Below, piece by piece: positions 35,253-47,725 of a DNA stretch of 64,000 nt. The translations under genes were made by a program, and so were the position numbers. The stretch covers positions 930,001-994,000 of the forward strand of contig JAGTXK010000055.1 of the NCBI GenBank assembly GCA_019096195.1, read 5' to 3'. The DNA comes from Boletus sp. NGJ (lineage: Eukaryota; Basidiomycota; Agaricomycetes; Boletales; Boletaceae). The notes beneath the pieces are model-generated. The model searched no databases. It saw only the letters and a list, made by a program, of their open reading frames with translations, and had not been told where the DNA came from. Numbering within the stretch: the first letter of the stretch is position 1; the number at the start of each line of letters is the position of its first letter.

Positions 35253-38200
35253 CTAATCCTCCTTGTTCGGTGTTGTGGGCTTTTTGCGCCTTAGCGAAGA
35301 GAAAATGCGCAAGGAGGTTTTCCGCTTCGGCGACTGTCTCGACTCTTCAGGCAGAGGAAGGTGACGATTGCTCTGTCGACGCTCGGATAAATTGCTTTGC
35401 ATCCGACGCATCGCAACACCGCCCTCTTCTGTCGCAAAGTCGAAACCGCGGTGTACGGAGCGCACTCCGGTCGACATGTCCGTGCGGCTCACAGGGGTTC
35501 TGTGGGGGTCCAGAGAAAGCGTGTCCACACTGTGGTTCATGGCTGGTATTCCAGCTGCTGGGGTACCCAAAGGCGCTGATGAGATCGACACCGGGCGTGA
35601 CATCCTTGATGATGGTCTCCATCTCGATAGGGAAGACCGTGGAACTGCACCATCCTGATTACGGCGTAGAGCGGTGGCCATGTCGAGATCTGGTTGCGTT
35701 TTCCTGATGTAACGAAGCAGCTCCAAATCACCTGGAGCATAGCCGGTTTGCCATGCGCGGTATAAATACCTGGGAAGAAGTGCAATCGCGACACAGAGTG
35801 GCTGACACAACCAGAAGTAGGCAGATCTGAATAGAAAATAGTTGTTGCCATATACGTTGGTCACAAACCAGCCTGGGCTGATAGCATTATATATGAGCTA
35901 CAAGAAAGGAATGAGCCCTTGAAGTGCAGCAAGCAGAGCAAAAGCGGTACCGTATAGAGAAGCAGCAACACAATCCCGAGCAAAATCGCGAAGAAGACCC
36001 ACCCGGTCCACACGTTGGTATTTAGACCGTTGAACAAGCTGACAGCTACCACAGCGGAAAAGACCATAGTCTGTGGGACGTCAGAGAACTGCGATGAGGT
36101 CAAGGAGAATTGCTGACAGTAGTATACTCGTACAACTGAATGCCATAACCGTCGGGACGAGTGGTGGTGGTGAAATATGTGTGAGTGACAATGAAAAACA
36201 ACGAGACGGACTAAGAGAGCGGTCAACGCCAAGCAACCGGCAAATCAACATAACATGCCTGTATGACACCATCAACCATGTAGATGAAAAAAAGCTTCAA
36301 AGTGAACCACGTTCGTTCGCGACCATATCGATACAGCTCAGGGAAGGCCATAAGAATATCAGCATCTGAAGACGAGTGAGACAAATGCCATGGGGGGAGC
36401 CTAAACTACGGACCAACTATGCGGTCAAAAAGACCAATACCAAGCACAGGAGCGAGGGTCCAGAATGTGTTCCAGAATAGAAGGTAAGTGTACTCAAAGG
36501 CACTATGGGGAGTGAGTTTTGAGATCGAGAAAAGGATCATGATTGGATGGACGTACTATGCCGAACTCCAACCACAATAGATTTGGAACCACCAAAGCGC
36601 TCCTACTGCCACAATATTCTTATAGAAGAAATTGACGACCCTACAGCGAGTCAAGGTCACGGGAATTTTGCGTCGAAGATGGGAATAACTTACATCGTTC
36701 CATTGCGCGCATAAGACCAGTGGCCGTGGACAAGAATCAGTCGCTTAAGGAACCGAAACTGTTCAAAAGAGGGATGATGAAATACCGTACATTCCCTTGG
36801 TGGGACAACATACTTGTGCGATAGCATAATCGGAAGAGTTGACAGCCTGTAAACCTTCCTCACCAGTAATGCCGACTCCAACATCAGCAGCTTGGATCAT
36901 GCTGACATCGTTGGCACCATCGCCGATCGCAAGGGTCATTACGCGAAGGCCGTCTTTGACCAGTTTGACAACGAGAGCTTTCTGGAGAGGGGAGACACGA
37001 CAGCAAATGACGCCTTCGCATCGAGTTCCGAGGTACAACAGCAATCGCTTGTTCTGATCGTCAGAAAGAGCCTAGACCAGGTGTAAGTGTTCGAAACCCA
37101 TCCGTGCACGGAACGCCCACATAGCTCAACGCCGTGCCATCAATGATAAGGACGTATCCCCCCGGCCGTGTACCGTTCCCTTCGCCCACAATGGAGGGAG
37201 CGCTAGTGTTTAGACTGCGCAATGGATACGGACCAGATTCTGAAGCCGCAACACCGGCAACCTCTTCCTTTTCCAGAACGTCAGCATCCGGGAAGAAATC
37301 TTCAACAGCTCTGGCCATCTGCTGGTAAACGGAAAGTCCAGCATCCCCACCGCGAATGATGATGACATTTGAGTCATCAGCGATGAGATTCGTACTGTAA
37401 CCGATGGCTACGGGGAAATTCAGCAAACGTGGGGACAATCATAATGAACGAATACCGATTGCGGTCTCGAGCTTGTCACCGGTAGCCACCCAAATCTTTA
37501 TACCCGCAAGCTTAAGGTCGGCGATCGTTTCGGGCACGCCATCTTGCAGACGATCTTCAATGGCAGTAGCTCCTAGCAGACGAAGATCTCTTTCCATCTC
37601 CTCGCTCACAATTTCCACTTTCTTCTCCCGATCTTCGAGCGCAGTGGAAGCCTCATGATATCGTTCGCTCCAACTCTCGTACTCATCGTCTGAATGCAGA
37701 AAGATGAATATGAATATATGAGAGGGGCGAAGGGGCTGTACGTACCCGGTATGACCTTGTAGGCTAAAGTGAGCGTCCTCAACCCCGCGCTAGCAAAATC
37801 GTCGAGATGCCTCTCAGTCGTTCGCTTGAACTCGTCGCCACCCGACTTCAACCTCTCAAAAATGACACTATCGGCCCCCTTTGACAGGAGGAACAACCGA
37901 GAGTCGTGTCCGTTGAGTTTGCGTACAATAACACTCATGCGCTTGCGAGTACTTGTGAACTCGAGGATGTCGAGTAACTCGTACCGTTCTATTTCCTTTG
38001 AAAACGGCGTTTGGAGCATGAGAACCTCCCTATCCCGACCGCGGAAAATGAACCCGACGTCCGCAGCTGCCTGAACGAGAGCCGCCTCATCGGGTGACTG
38101 AGCCTTGTATTCAATGGCACCTGTCTCCGGATCAACAGCAGTGAGGACAGTGTGACATAATGCCAGGACGGAGAAAAAGCCATTCAATGCGCGGGCTTGT

Positions 38201-40157
38201 GCCTCGTTTTCGGATCGAGGTTCGGCATTGACAGCCCGAGCCAAGTCTTGCCTGAGCTGTTGATCACTGAAATGTCTGAGCACACCACTAGAGAGCCTGA
38301 CGAGCGCCGGTGGGTGGATGCCTTCATCAATCGTGGGGCTGCCAGGGGAGGTAGAGCCGAACGACGAGTCACGGCTGTTGGCACGGTCGGCGGTAGTGCG
38401 TTTCTTGACGTCAAGAACCTCGTCCCCTTCGGGATCACCGTGATATACAGCACCACCGATGGAACACTCTCTAAATACCATCGAATTCTGAGGTCGCGTG
38501 AGACAGTGTCACCAGATATGTAAAAGGAACAAACATACCTGTGTCAATGTCCCGGTCTTGTCGGAAAATATGTATTCAATCTGACCGAGATCGTCGGACA
38601 AATTATAACTCCTAGCGAGTGTAGGTTGGTTGGTCTTCTTGTAATATATGTCATAATCAAAGTAAATGAACAACGCTTGACAGGTCTTGACAGCCTCTAT
38701 AGATATGTACAATGATATCGGCACAACGTTCTGGAACCTATAAACAAGGTATGAGCACCTGGAACATGAGGTGATAGGGGCTACTGACGTGATGAGCGCA
38801 AACGCCCAGGTGATAAGGCCGTTGATGTTTGGGTTGTCGGAGGAAGTATCATCGCCATAAAACCATGGCGCGCCCTCCGGATAAAGTTGCTTTTCGATCT
38901 GTGAGTCAGCGATACCGCAAACGACTGCCATCAGTGCTAGCATAGCGAGGTTGATGAGACTAGAAACGAATGAGCATGGTCATGGGGGAATTAAAGGGAG
39001 GAACGTACACTTGAGGATTGATCTGACGCTCTACTTTGCTGCGCTTGCTAGGGGTGCTGCTAGAGTTAAGGACGATCTTGGTATCCACGCCAGTGAAGAG
39101 GACGAGGCCGATAGCCCAGTCTGTATTCCGGAGGACAGTTCCACGCAAGAGGACCATCTGGATGTCGACGGGAGACGTTTGTCCGTTGCGAGTAACAGCA
39201 GCGTTGAGCTTGTACATGTTGGTGTCCGGACGGTCGCATTCGACTGTGAATGGATTGAGGGTGCTGGCGCAGTCCTGGGCGGTGCAAAGATTAGCGAGAG
39301 CCGAAGATGCATTGCGGGACTTGAGGTTGGTCTCTCCATCGAGGTTCTTGGTTTCGACAAAGGCGACGTTCTCGTCCTCGGAGGTAGCGCATATAAGGAT
39401 GTCTGCGGGGATCGGTTCGTTGTTCATGATCTTGACAAAGTCACCGACACGAACGTCCTCCCAGAGGGTCTTGCTCCAGTATACGTTGGGGGTCTTGTGA
39501 TCAGGTAGGAGATCGGAAGGGTGGGCATGGTCGAACTCGATGGCGGTGTCCGACGGCGCGGCAGACTCGGGGTCGCTGTGGAAAGGGGTCCGCTTGGGAA
39601 TGATGCCCCTGACAAAGGTGCGGCTCTTGGTGCCTGAAAAGTTTGGATTGGACGAGGCTGGACCGGAGAGGACTCGGACGGTAGAGTGATTGACGCGACG
39701 GTCAGATTGATGGCGCTTGATGTCTTCGTAAGCATCCTTGATGGCAGTGATGCTGAGGACGACGAGGATGGGCAAGAGGACGACGCCGGGGGAGATGGTG
39801 GAGAACTCTGGGAAAAACTGGAGGACGGCTATGAAGAGGAAGAAGCTGGAGGGGGGGTGAGAGGGGGGCAAGGGGGCAAGGGGGAACATACATGTTGGCG
39901 ATGCGGCGGAACTGTTCGAGGAGGTTGCGTGGAACAAAGGTGATGATGGTGTACTTTGAGGAGATGACCTGATTTGTGGGATGGACGAGGGCCTTGAGCG
40001 CCCTACGCTTGTGGTCGAAGAAGTGGTCGGGGAGGGACTGGTTGGCAAAAACGGTGCGGGGAGAGGTGGAGGCACGTTTGCGGGCAAAAAGTGACTCGAT
40101 GTTAAAAGTGTAGAGGGTTGGGCGCCAACTGGGGAGGAGGGAGGGGAAGGGACCCAT
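35253..40157 (-). CDS. Phospholipid-translocating P4-ATPase (Dnf-type flippase)
   Basis: This is an aminophospholipid or lysolipid flippase of the plasma membrane/trans-Golgi system that needs a Cdc50-type partner. The ATG is at 40157. N-terminal blocks are [40 protein letters not shown] and [20 protein letters not shown]. The actuator loop has [16 protein letters not shown], where DGET is the P4 form of the phosphatase motif. The phosphorylation site is DKTGTLTQ near 38560. The nucleotide domain has [13 protein letters not shown] and [14 protein letters not shown]. Hinge motif [19 protein letters not shown] is at about 36900. The C-terminus after the last helices is a Ser/Arg-rich cytosolic tail. 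The length is about 1350-1400 residues over many exons. One intron (39891-39846) is unusually C-rich on the coding strand. Confidence 0.9.
39846..39891. repeat. G-run tract (quadruplex-type) inside a flippase intron
   Basis: On the plus strand, runs of 7, 6, 5 and 5 G lie within 39851-39884, separated by short A/C/T loops, which fits a G-quadruplex pattern. The stretch is a 46-nt intron of the minus-strand flippase gene, so the G-rich strand is the transcription template. The splice joins an ATC (Ile) codon before FFLFIAVLQ, which matches the family. Confidence 0.6.
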
Positions 40158-40384
40158 GGTGGGCAGGGAGAACGATGGTGGGAGCGGGCATAACGCTGGG
40201 CCGAGTTGATTAGAAAAGCATCCAGTCCGAGGGGGGCCAGATGTCCAAAGTGATGACACAGCATAAATTCACAATGTATTAAAATGACCGTGAGCAATCA
40301 ATCACAAAACCAGTCAAACGTCCGTCAAGATCAGAATGAATGCATAGCCCTCTGGGTATCCTCGGCCAACCACCGTATCATCAT

Positions 40385-41595
40385 CTATTGGTTCGTCGCC
40401 GGCCTCTGCTGCACTCCCTCCTTCAACGCAAGCAACTGCTTCGATCTGAACGCCTCGTAGTGGATCTGCGCAGTCGTCTCAATCAGGTCTTGCAGGTGCG
40501 TCCTCGTCAGGAAGTTGCGCAGGTGCATAAACTCGCAATGATTCTCGTCCTCCACATTCACCACACCCCAGCGGTTCTTCCGCCCACGCACCGACTTGCC
40601 GTCAATGATCACGCTACGCTCAGATCCAACCACTGCAAACGGAATGATGTCCTGCGAAACAATGTCTCAATTCACCAGTCAGCACCCACTTTGACCGACG
40701 CACCCGGATAGATTCATTCAGCTGAACTTCCTCTTCGTCGCTGTCATCAGTGTCAAACGGATACAACCGAATGTTGTTGTACACCAATTCAGCCCGAATC
40801 TGTCGCTCTGTCAGCCCGACTTTTCTTACGCGAATCGTCATGCTGTACCTTTTGCTTAAACGCCTCTCTCTCCTCCAGGGTCAAGCTGTCGGCCTTGGCG
40901 ATAACCGGAACGACATTGACCACCTCGCTCAACTTTTTCATCACAATGACGTCAATGGCGCGCAGCGAATGGCCAGTCGGACTGATAAAGTAGAGGCAGC
41001 AGTGGATGCGCGTGTCCTGAATGTACCGGTCACGCATAGCCGTCAGCTCTTTGCGCAAGTACGCGCTGTGTTGGTCCTTGATGTATTTCACAATGGGATC
41101 CCAACTGTCACCCATCATCAGAGCACATCACACCACAAGACATTCCACACACCAGTTTTCGTTGTTCACCTGGTCCCCGTAACCAGGAGTGTCAACAATG
41201 TTCAAGCGAAGCTTGACGCCATTTTCAACGACGACTGTCCGGTTTGCGGTCATCAATACACTGATGAGTCCAGCCGAGTGAAAAACACACCATGTGACAC
41301 GGTCTGAATCTCAGTGGTCTGTCTGACAGGCTCATCAGACTCCAGACGACCCTTGGAGTCGATCAAGTGCGACGCGAAAATTGTGTTGATGAGCGTCGAC
41401 TTTCCAAGACCGGTTTGTCCTACATTTTTAGGATATCGTGGACGGTTTTGCTTTTCAATGAGACTACAACGCACCAACGACGATGACATTAAACTGAAAA
41501 CCACGTTTCAAGAGCTTGTGCTCAATTTGCTGCGTGATAGAGTCGAAACCGACGTAGGAAGTAGCACGGATTTCCTCGACTGCGGCGGCGGCCAT
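40385..41595 (-). CDS. CDC10: Septin Cdc10
   Basis: This is a GTP-binding septin that forms the filaments organising the septum and cortex. The start MAAAAVEEI is at 41595, followed by YVGFDSITQQIEHKLLKRGF, a Cdc10/SEPT9-type start without a long N-terminal extension. The P-loop GQTGLGKSTLINTIFASHL is split by an intron after VIVVG. Switch II is NIVDTPGYGD and the G4 motif is AKAD. The septin unique element follows DIIPFAVVGSERSV as NRWGVVNVEDENHCEFMHLR, then NFLTRTHLQDLIETT. The C-terminus ends about 35 residues later without the coiled coil of Cdc3/11/12, as expected for Cdc10. The length is about 330 residues. It is tandem with the flippase (227 bp) and AHA1 (367 bp). Confidence 0.93.
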
Positions 41596-41962
41596 GTTCA
41601 ACGCGGTCGTCTTTGAAAAAAGGAGAGGAAAAGTAGGGAGGGCGCAAAGGGAGTGAAAATATCGACGACGACGAGAAACAGGCGAACAGAGTTCGAATGT
41701 GGCGCTAAATTTGTTTGCTTGTTTACATACGCTTCGGGGTCCTTTAGCTAAAACTAACACGCCCTTCTGACACCCCCTTGATCGCCGATTGTAATACAAT
41801 TTCTACATACTTGTCGTCTACACCTCTGTTGGACCTTTCTCCCTCGTCGCCAACTCTTTCCTTGCCCAGCAAGCCGCCTGTTCAAAGCACGGTTCCCAAC
41901 CTGTATCACCAAACGCGCACCAAAACATAGATTATCAGCATAAGCATAACGACCACATGAGT
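41596..41962. other. Intergenic gap upstream of CDC10
   Basis: This 367-bp gap holds the CDC10 promoter and the AHA1 3' flank. I found no conserved element and no gene in it. Confidence 0.5.
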
Positions 41963-43405
41963 TCACTTTGCAAAGGAACGGTGCGAAATGGACGAGTAGG
42001 ACAAATAGGGTACAGAGAACGCCGCAGCGAGGACCACGACCGCGATTGCGATCGCTGTGGCTGTTTTGTTATCCGCGACGTCGCCTCTATTCTTCGGCGG
42101 TCGGGATTTTTGCGGTGCCCGTCCAGGCTGTGTGTGTGTGGGAGAAACAATCAACTGTACATACCCGATGGATTTCAAACCATGAACGCTGGATATGAAA
42201 TCCTCAGTCACGTTTGACAGGACATCATGGGAGCACTCACTAATACCCGTCGATATTACGTCCAAGCTCGTCCTCCAAGCCTTTTGGCACACCCGCCAGG
42301 GTGAACGTTACTTTCGTCGAATCCGATGATTCCTCGAGTGTCGTGGTGAGCGTGGCCTCGTGTTCTACGTTACACCTAAGGTGGTCATTCAAAATACCAA
42401 ATCAACATGCATACCCGACGGCCATATTGGACTTGTTAACGCCCATGTCTGTACAATTTCCTTGCCTGGCGTTAGCGAGAGATATCTGCCCTTTACGCCT
42501 CCGTCAAAGAGCGAGTATGGCGAATCGGCCTTGGCGACTGACTAAAAGTTCCAAATGATCTTTCCAGACCGGTTCTACTCGTTGTTACTCGACGCACCTC
42601 TGCGCGCGCACGTGTCCACGAAGGGATGCGCTTCGGGTCAGTGAGCAATCCGAATAGGTCATCAGCCGCAGCCATGAACGTCGCTTCCTTGACAATCTTG
42701 GACGTGTTGAGAGCAGCCACAATGGGTTTTGCTGGGGCACGCGCCGACGGTGCAGCGGGGCCGGTGGCTGCGACAGGTGCGGACGTTGGGGCGGGTGTCC
42801 CAGTCCGACTAGGCCCCCCACCAATGGTCAAGTCTTTACCGTGCTTCTCGATGATTGCGACCGGAAACTCGGCAAACTTGGCCTCGAGCGCTACTGGAAG
42901 ATGCCCCTTTGCAAGTGCGTAAAGTGCTGTGGCACCCGGGTTGGTGCTCCCGTTCTCCGACCATTGGTACTGTCGCATTATGAAAGAGTGAGTCGACGAG
43001 GAGGTAAAGAGTGAAGGCGACTTGCGGTGTAATCGGATAGGTGATCCAGTGTGATTTCATGAGACACTTCGGGGATGGTCACCTTGCCTGTGACTTCGGT
43101 TCCATCAGTCCCAGTCCCAGTCCATTCAACAGAGATTTTGCAATCGTAGATGGTTATCAGTCTGTGGATGTGCATCCAGATTGGTGAGGATACGCTGATA
43201 CATGGGCATGATATACACACTTTGATTTGCGTTGACCGAGTTCCGCGTCTCCCTCTAGCCACGAGGTCGAGGTAACCTTGATGTTTTCCTCTCCGTCTCC
43301 TTGAATAAAGATTTTTGTGAGTTCTTCTTGAAACCAAGTCTTCGCCCACGATGTCACATTCTTGTTCTTCCAGTGCCAGTTTGCAGTGGTACTTGACATT
43401 GACAT
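41963..43405 (-). CDS. AHA1: Activator of Hsp90 ATPase (Aha1) with a predicted C-terminal membrane anchor
   Basis: This co-chaperone binds the Hsp90 middle domain and stimulates its ATPase. The ATG is at 43405 (MSMSSTTANWHWKNKNVT, then SWAKTWFQEELTKIF). The N-domain continues with VTSTSWLEGDAELGQRKSK, ISVEWTGTGTDG and GKVTIPEVSHEITLDHLSDY. A Pro/Ala linker precedes the AHSA1 domain (KEATFMAAADDLFGLLTDPK, FSLFDGG-type and LSLTPGKEIVQTWAL segments, ATLTTTLEESSDSTKVTF, GVPKGLEDELGRN). A 50-nt intron joins GYY to VHGLKSIGY, where yeast Aha1 ends. Here the frame runs on for about 60 residues: a basic Pro/Lys/Arg stretch, then ATAIAIAVVVLAAAFSVPYL and a short polar end. That looks like a tail anchor, unusual for Aha1. 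Splicing at 42140-42175 could change this end. Confidence 0.85.
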
Positions 43406-43879
43406 TTCGCGTACGGACGTTCACGACTTGAAGAGAGCTTGAATTGGATGACGGAGGAAAATTAAAGGAAAGCACTGCGGCGCAAATCGCGTTCGTGAAG
43501 CGCGTTGGGTGAGAAGTGCTGTCGTGAGTTAAGAGTTGTCTGAATTTGAGCCTCCAGAACATTCCACCATATGCTCGCAACATCGCTAACACCGTGGATG
43601 CAGTTACACTTGTACCTCACATGAGCAATTATTGTCGGTGTCAGGAAATATGATTTGCCATTGCATGATCACTCGAACAAGTACTCTCTCGCACCACGTT
43701 TTCGTTTCTGTAAGGTTCCCTAAGCCTTCGCTCAAGTTTCGAACTTGACTACTTCGGGGTGACGTCGTTGGTTGGCAAGATAAATGAGACAATCCATGTC
43801 TCAGCCAATACGTTAACCATTAGCACAGAGCCACAATGTAAACGACCGTGGGTAACGTCGGGATATTGTCTGCTTCTGC

Positions 43880-44660
43880 ACGATTCAGATAATTGATCAC
43901 ACCATACCGTGAAAAGCAACCTACACAGAAAGCAGAGAGTTGACATATGGTTGAGAGGGCGGTACTTATTTCTGGAGTCTTACTTGGGAGTATACTACAG
44001 TACTCTCCAGTGAGTATGCACTAAGTTGCTGATCAGCTTGCGCCAGCTCCGATTATGGGGATACGTACCATCACGAACCATAGTCACCCTAAACGACAGA
44101 TTCAGTGTACTTTGAGAGAGAGTATGAACTGGCCACATACGCGGTAAAAATCCTGCCATCACAAAGAACCTCCCAACCCCATTTCATCCCTGGCGAAGAT
44201 GGTCTTTAGCACAGAATTGACCCCCACATCACAGAGCACAGCTGCCAAAGCGCTCGACGGCAAATACTACAGTGATGTTGTCATGGATGTACAACCCAGA
44301 TACAATGGCGGACATACCTTGGATGGATAAAGCGCCACGCAACTGTGCGTACAGACCATGCGATGGTAATTAATAAACGATGTCACCCAAGAGGCGTCGA
44401 ACCTACAATCGAGGATCTCCGAAAGAGAAAAGAAATAGGTACTCACATCCTTGCAGATCATACCCATTCCGAATATTGCATTTCCCCTGTATCTCGGTGA
44501 ACAACTGTTCAAAGACGAAATGCCAGACGAAATTGTAAAATGGCAGTAACGGACCGGTGAAAAAAATGCATTGGCCCAGTGAAGTACCATACATCCTTTA
44601 GGTGGAGGTTTAAATCCTCTTGACGAAGCTGAAAGGGTTAGCTCGACCGAGGACATGGCT
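43880..44660 (-). pseudogene. Decayed or highly divergent DUF6534-like membrane protein
   Basis: Pieces match the DUF6534 gene at 49961-51814 in order along the minus strand. MYGTSLGQCIFF (about 44600) matches MYGSGLGQSLFY. ALAAVLCDVGVNSVLKTIFA (about 44240) matches the VCDVIITSSVVYFLRDG span. PYVNSLLSV (about 43960) matches AYINSMLSM. The stretches between do not join into one clean frame by eye, and the LNARK end is missing or changed. I found no matching N-terminus in 44660-45120. It is therefore either a host pseudogene or a fast-evolving paralogue. It lies between AHA1 and the F-box gene. Confidence 0.4.
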
Positions 44661-45150
44661 TATGAAGATAGGTTCGGATAGCTCACCACCACTTGACCGG
44701 TTGCGAAGCTACCAGCACCCGCGGTACCAGATATCTGAGAGCTCCAAGTCGAAACCTCAGTCTAAGTTGACATGGGGTGGTAGTTGTGAATGAACAGCGG
44801 ATATTGACTCGGTCCCCAAGCCTCATAATTCTCTGCGACTTCGGATGGCATCGGCCCAGGCCAGCGATGTAGTAAACACAATGATAGCCTGAAGGGTCAA
44901 CCGATCATGTACAAGGTACCCGTACCACGCGAGTTGATGCCCTTCTGTGAGCATGTCCACGGAGCGATTTCGTTCGACAAACAAAACGGGCAGAGTTCCA
45001 AGACTTGCCTGATTGTCAATGATAGGAAGAATAGCTTTAAGTTCCACGCCCCACATGCAGAGTGGCTCATGACATTGCCTGTCAGCGACAGCTGTCGTCT
45101 AAAATGTATATGAAGCTGGTGGACCATCCTCTTCCTCTTAACAACATACC

Positions 45151-47725
45151 ATGACCAGCCTGCCCCACGAAGGCTCTTCTGATGCAGGCATCAAACGTGT
45201 GGACATGTCTCCATCTCCTTGCAGTCGCGAATCTGCCAATGCCACTGTCGCTGGTGTCACCCAACCCTTGAGCTCGTTGTTTGAATACATCCCACAGTTC
45301 GCCCCTCCGAAAGCGCATGAATCTACCCGGCTCAAAGGCCAACGGCCCAACAACAAAGGCAAAGGCGTACAACGCAGTTTTGATTGGCACATGGCCACCC
45401 ACGGATGCGATGCGTCCGAGTCGGAACGTGAAGGCAAGTCGAGCGTCTTTTTTCCACCAGATTGCGGTACTCAGGTCGTCTCGATCTTTATACCTATACA
45501 TAGAGCTCGCATACCAACTACTAGCATCACTGCCTCGTTCTCGACTGGCCACCGTCCAACGACGAATCGTGCCCCTGCTCCAATTCGATCTTGTAGGAGT
45601 GAGTCTCGTGCCTCCTCAGTTGATTAAATCTACATTATTTGCATTTTTCCCGGTGTAGTCTCTGCCACCAGAATTAGCTTTGCAAATATTTATGTTGCTC
45701 CCTGCCGCCGCCCTCTTCAGTTGTACACTGGTTTGCAAGCGATGGAATTTTCTTGCCAACGATCAAACGCTGTGGCGCAATCTCTGTCACGCCCGCGGCT
45801 GGGAGTGGCGGCCCCAACTAATCAGCTCTTCGCCTCGGCAGACTGAAGCTATCATCAATGCGTCCACCTCTGGCACGGCACGCGAGGACAGGGATGAAGA
45901 TGAAGGTATGGGCGACGAGGAAGAGGGAGAGGACGAGGGTAGTGCTGTGGATGCCGAGGACACCCGAAGTGGAGACGCGGACCTTGACAACGAGTCCATT
46001 TCTATGAACCTGAGCCTTCAGGATCACGACTTCCAGAACTTAATTGGCCAGTTTGCTTCCATCTCGACTCCAACGACGTTGATGCCGATAAGCAGAAGCA
46101 ATTCCACTGCTACCACAATGATACGAACTTTCTCACAGCGCCATGCCTCGTCCAGCAGTTCTCGGACTGGTACAATCCTAACGGTTGACTACAAACTTCT
46201 CTACCGAACCCAGACACTTCTCCGCAGTCGCGTTCGCCACGGAGCATACCGTCTACGAACTCTCCCGGGAGCCGAGGGAGGCGGCCACACTGCTGCTATT
46301 TATTGTCTTGCGTTATGGTCTTATGACTCGGCCTTCGGGCCACTTCAAGTGCTCTTCACGGGTTCTAAAGACCGCACTGTTCGCGAATGGGATCTAAACA
46401 CAAATAAGGTTCGACGCAGGGTTGTGGGTATGCACGCTTCCAGCGTGTTAAGCTTGTGCGTCACAGCCACGACAATACGAGTGCCCGAGGACGGTTCCTA
46501 TGGATTATTAGACCATGCAAGAGAGGGTCACAAGAGCCCCGAAGCTGGGATCCTTGTGAGCGGTGGAAGCGACTGTCGTGTTGTTATCTGGGACTTGGCC
46601 AAATTCAAATTGATAAAGGTGTTAAAAGATCATCAGGACAGTGTTTTGTGCGTCCGAATTGATAGTGGAAGATTGGTATCATGTTCCAAAGGTATGTAAA
46701 CGTTGACCGCATGGGAGGTAGCTGGGCTGAATATTGGTTTGCCAGATCGAACTATTAGGACTTATGCGTTTCCCTGCCTCAAACCAGAGTTGGTTCTCCG
46801 AGGGCACCGAGCCGCTGTGAACGCAGTATCGATTTCCGGTGACGTAGTTGTCTCTGGGTCTGGAGATCGGTCGGTTCGAGTATGGGATGCACGAACAGGG
46901 GTATTGATCAGTAATTTCGAAGACCATCATGCGAGAGCGTGCGTCCTGCCATCCCTTGATAAAATATTTCTAATCTCTGTCTTTAGGATTTCTTCTGTAG
47001 AGCTGAGCCCGCCGTTTATCTTATCTGGCTCTTCGGATAGGCATGTTCGGATGTTCAACATGAGGACTAAACGGGGATGGTCGACTTGTCCAGAGTTTGA
47101 TAATCCAACCGCGGGTCAGCCGCTGAATCCTTTAGTAATGGCACAAGAAGGTTTAGACGGCGAGATGGCGGCGTCGGGGGGCACATTCTTCTTGCATTCG
47201 TCGTTGTCGCAGTCGTTCCAACAGGCACAACAAAGCTCGCATGTATCGGAGGGCGAAATCAAGATCTGTAGCGTTTGCGGAGCTCGGGTTGCTTCTACAG
47301 GGACGGTCCGTGGGCCAGAGAGGCACTCGCACCCAGTGCGAAGCGTGGCGGTGGGAGACGAGTTCGCAGTGAGTGGCAGCTATGATTGTACGGTCAAGGT
47401 ATGGACCAGAAAAGAGCTCGTGTTTGAATGGACTGAATCGAGCGAGCTAGGTGTGGGATCGAACAACGGGGGCGTTAGTAGCTGACCTGACTAGCGGACA
47501 CACGGGACGGATCTTTTGTGTGGCACAGGATAGTGCGAAGGTGAGGAAACAGAGATATGGTTAGTCATCGTGCGACTAATGAGCCTGTTGTAGATCGTGT
47601 CGTGTGGAGAGGACCAGGTGAGGGCGTGATCGACTTGGGATATGCTGACAGTGCTGACAGTTCAATAGAGGATCTGTATATGGGACTTTTCTCATGGGAT
47701 CGATACGTCGTTCATCAAGCTGTAA
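45151..47725 (+). CDS. F-box/WD40 ubiquitin-ligase adaptor, beta-TrCP/FWD-1 type
   Basis: This is a substrate receptor of an SCF ubiquitin ligase. The ATG is at 45151; the first exon is a Ser/Pro/Lys-rich tail ending FFPPDC. An intron leads to ASLPRSRLATVQRRIVPLLQ and, after a second intron, the F-box SLPPELALQIFMLLPAAALF, then CTLVCKRWNFLA. An acidic stretch near 45900 separates it from a seven-blade WD40 propeller: LFTGSKDRTVREWDL, ILVSGGSDCRVVIWDL, LVSCSKDRTIRTY, LVLRGHRAAVNAVSISG, VVSGSGDRSVRVWDARTG, ILSGSSDRHVRMF, AVSGSYDCTVKVW, GHTGRIFCVAQDSAK and ICIWDFSHGIDTSFIKL. GHRAAVN and CSKDR are shared with beta-TrCP. A 24-nt microexon (47594-47617) encodes IVSCGEDQ. A frame change near 47450-47490 needs either a 28-nt intron or a sequence error. 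Met30 is the alternative family. Confidence 0.82.

Noticed and set aside
41935-42150. Arg/Ser-rich alternative frame for the AHA1 end
   Set aside because: It would need a 37-nt intron, shorter than others here, and gives an irregular low-complexity end; the membrane-anchor frame needs no extra intron. It is kept as the main alternative.
44823-45127. Minus-strand open frames between the DUF6534-like remnant and the F-box gene
   Set aside because: The two overlapping frames show no motif shared with DUF6534 or any other family, and the stretch includes the likely F-box gene promoter. They could be a lost N-terminus but cannot be supported.
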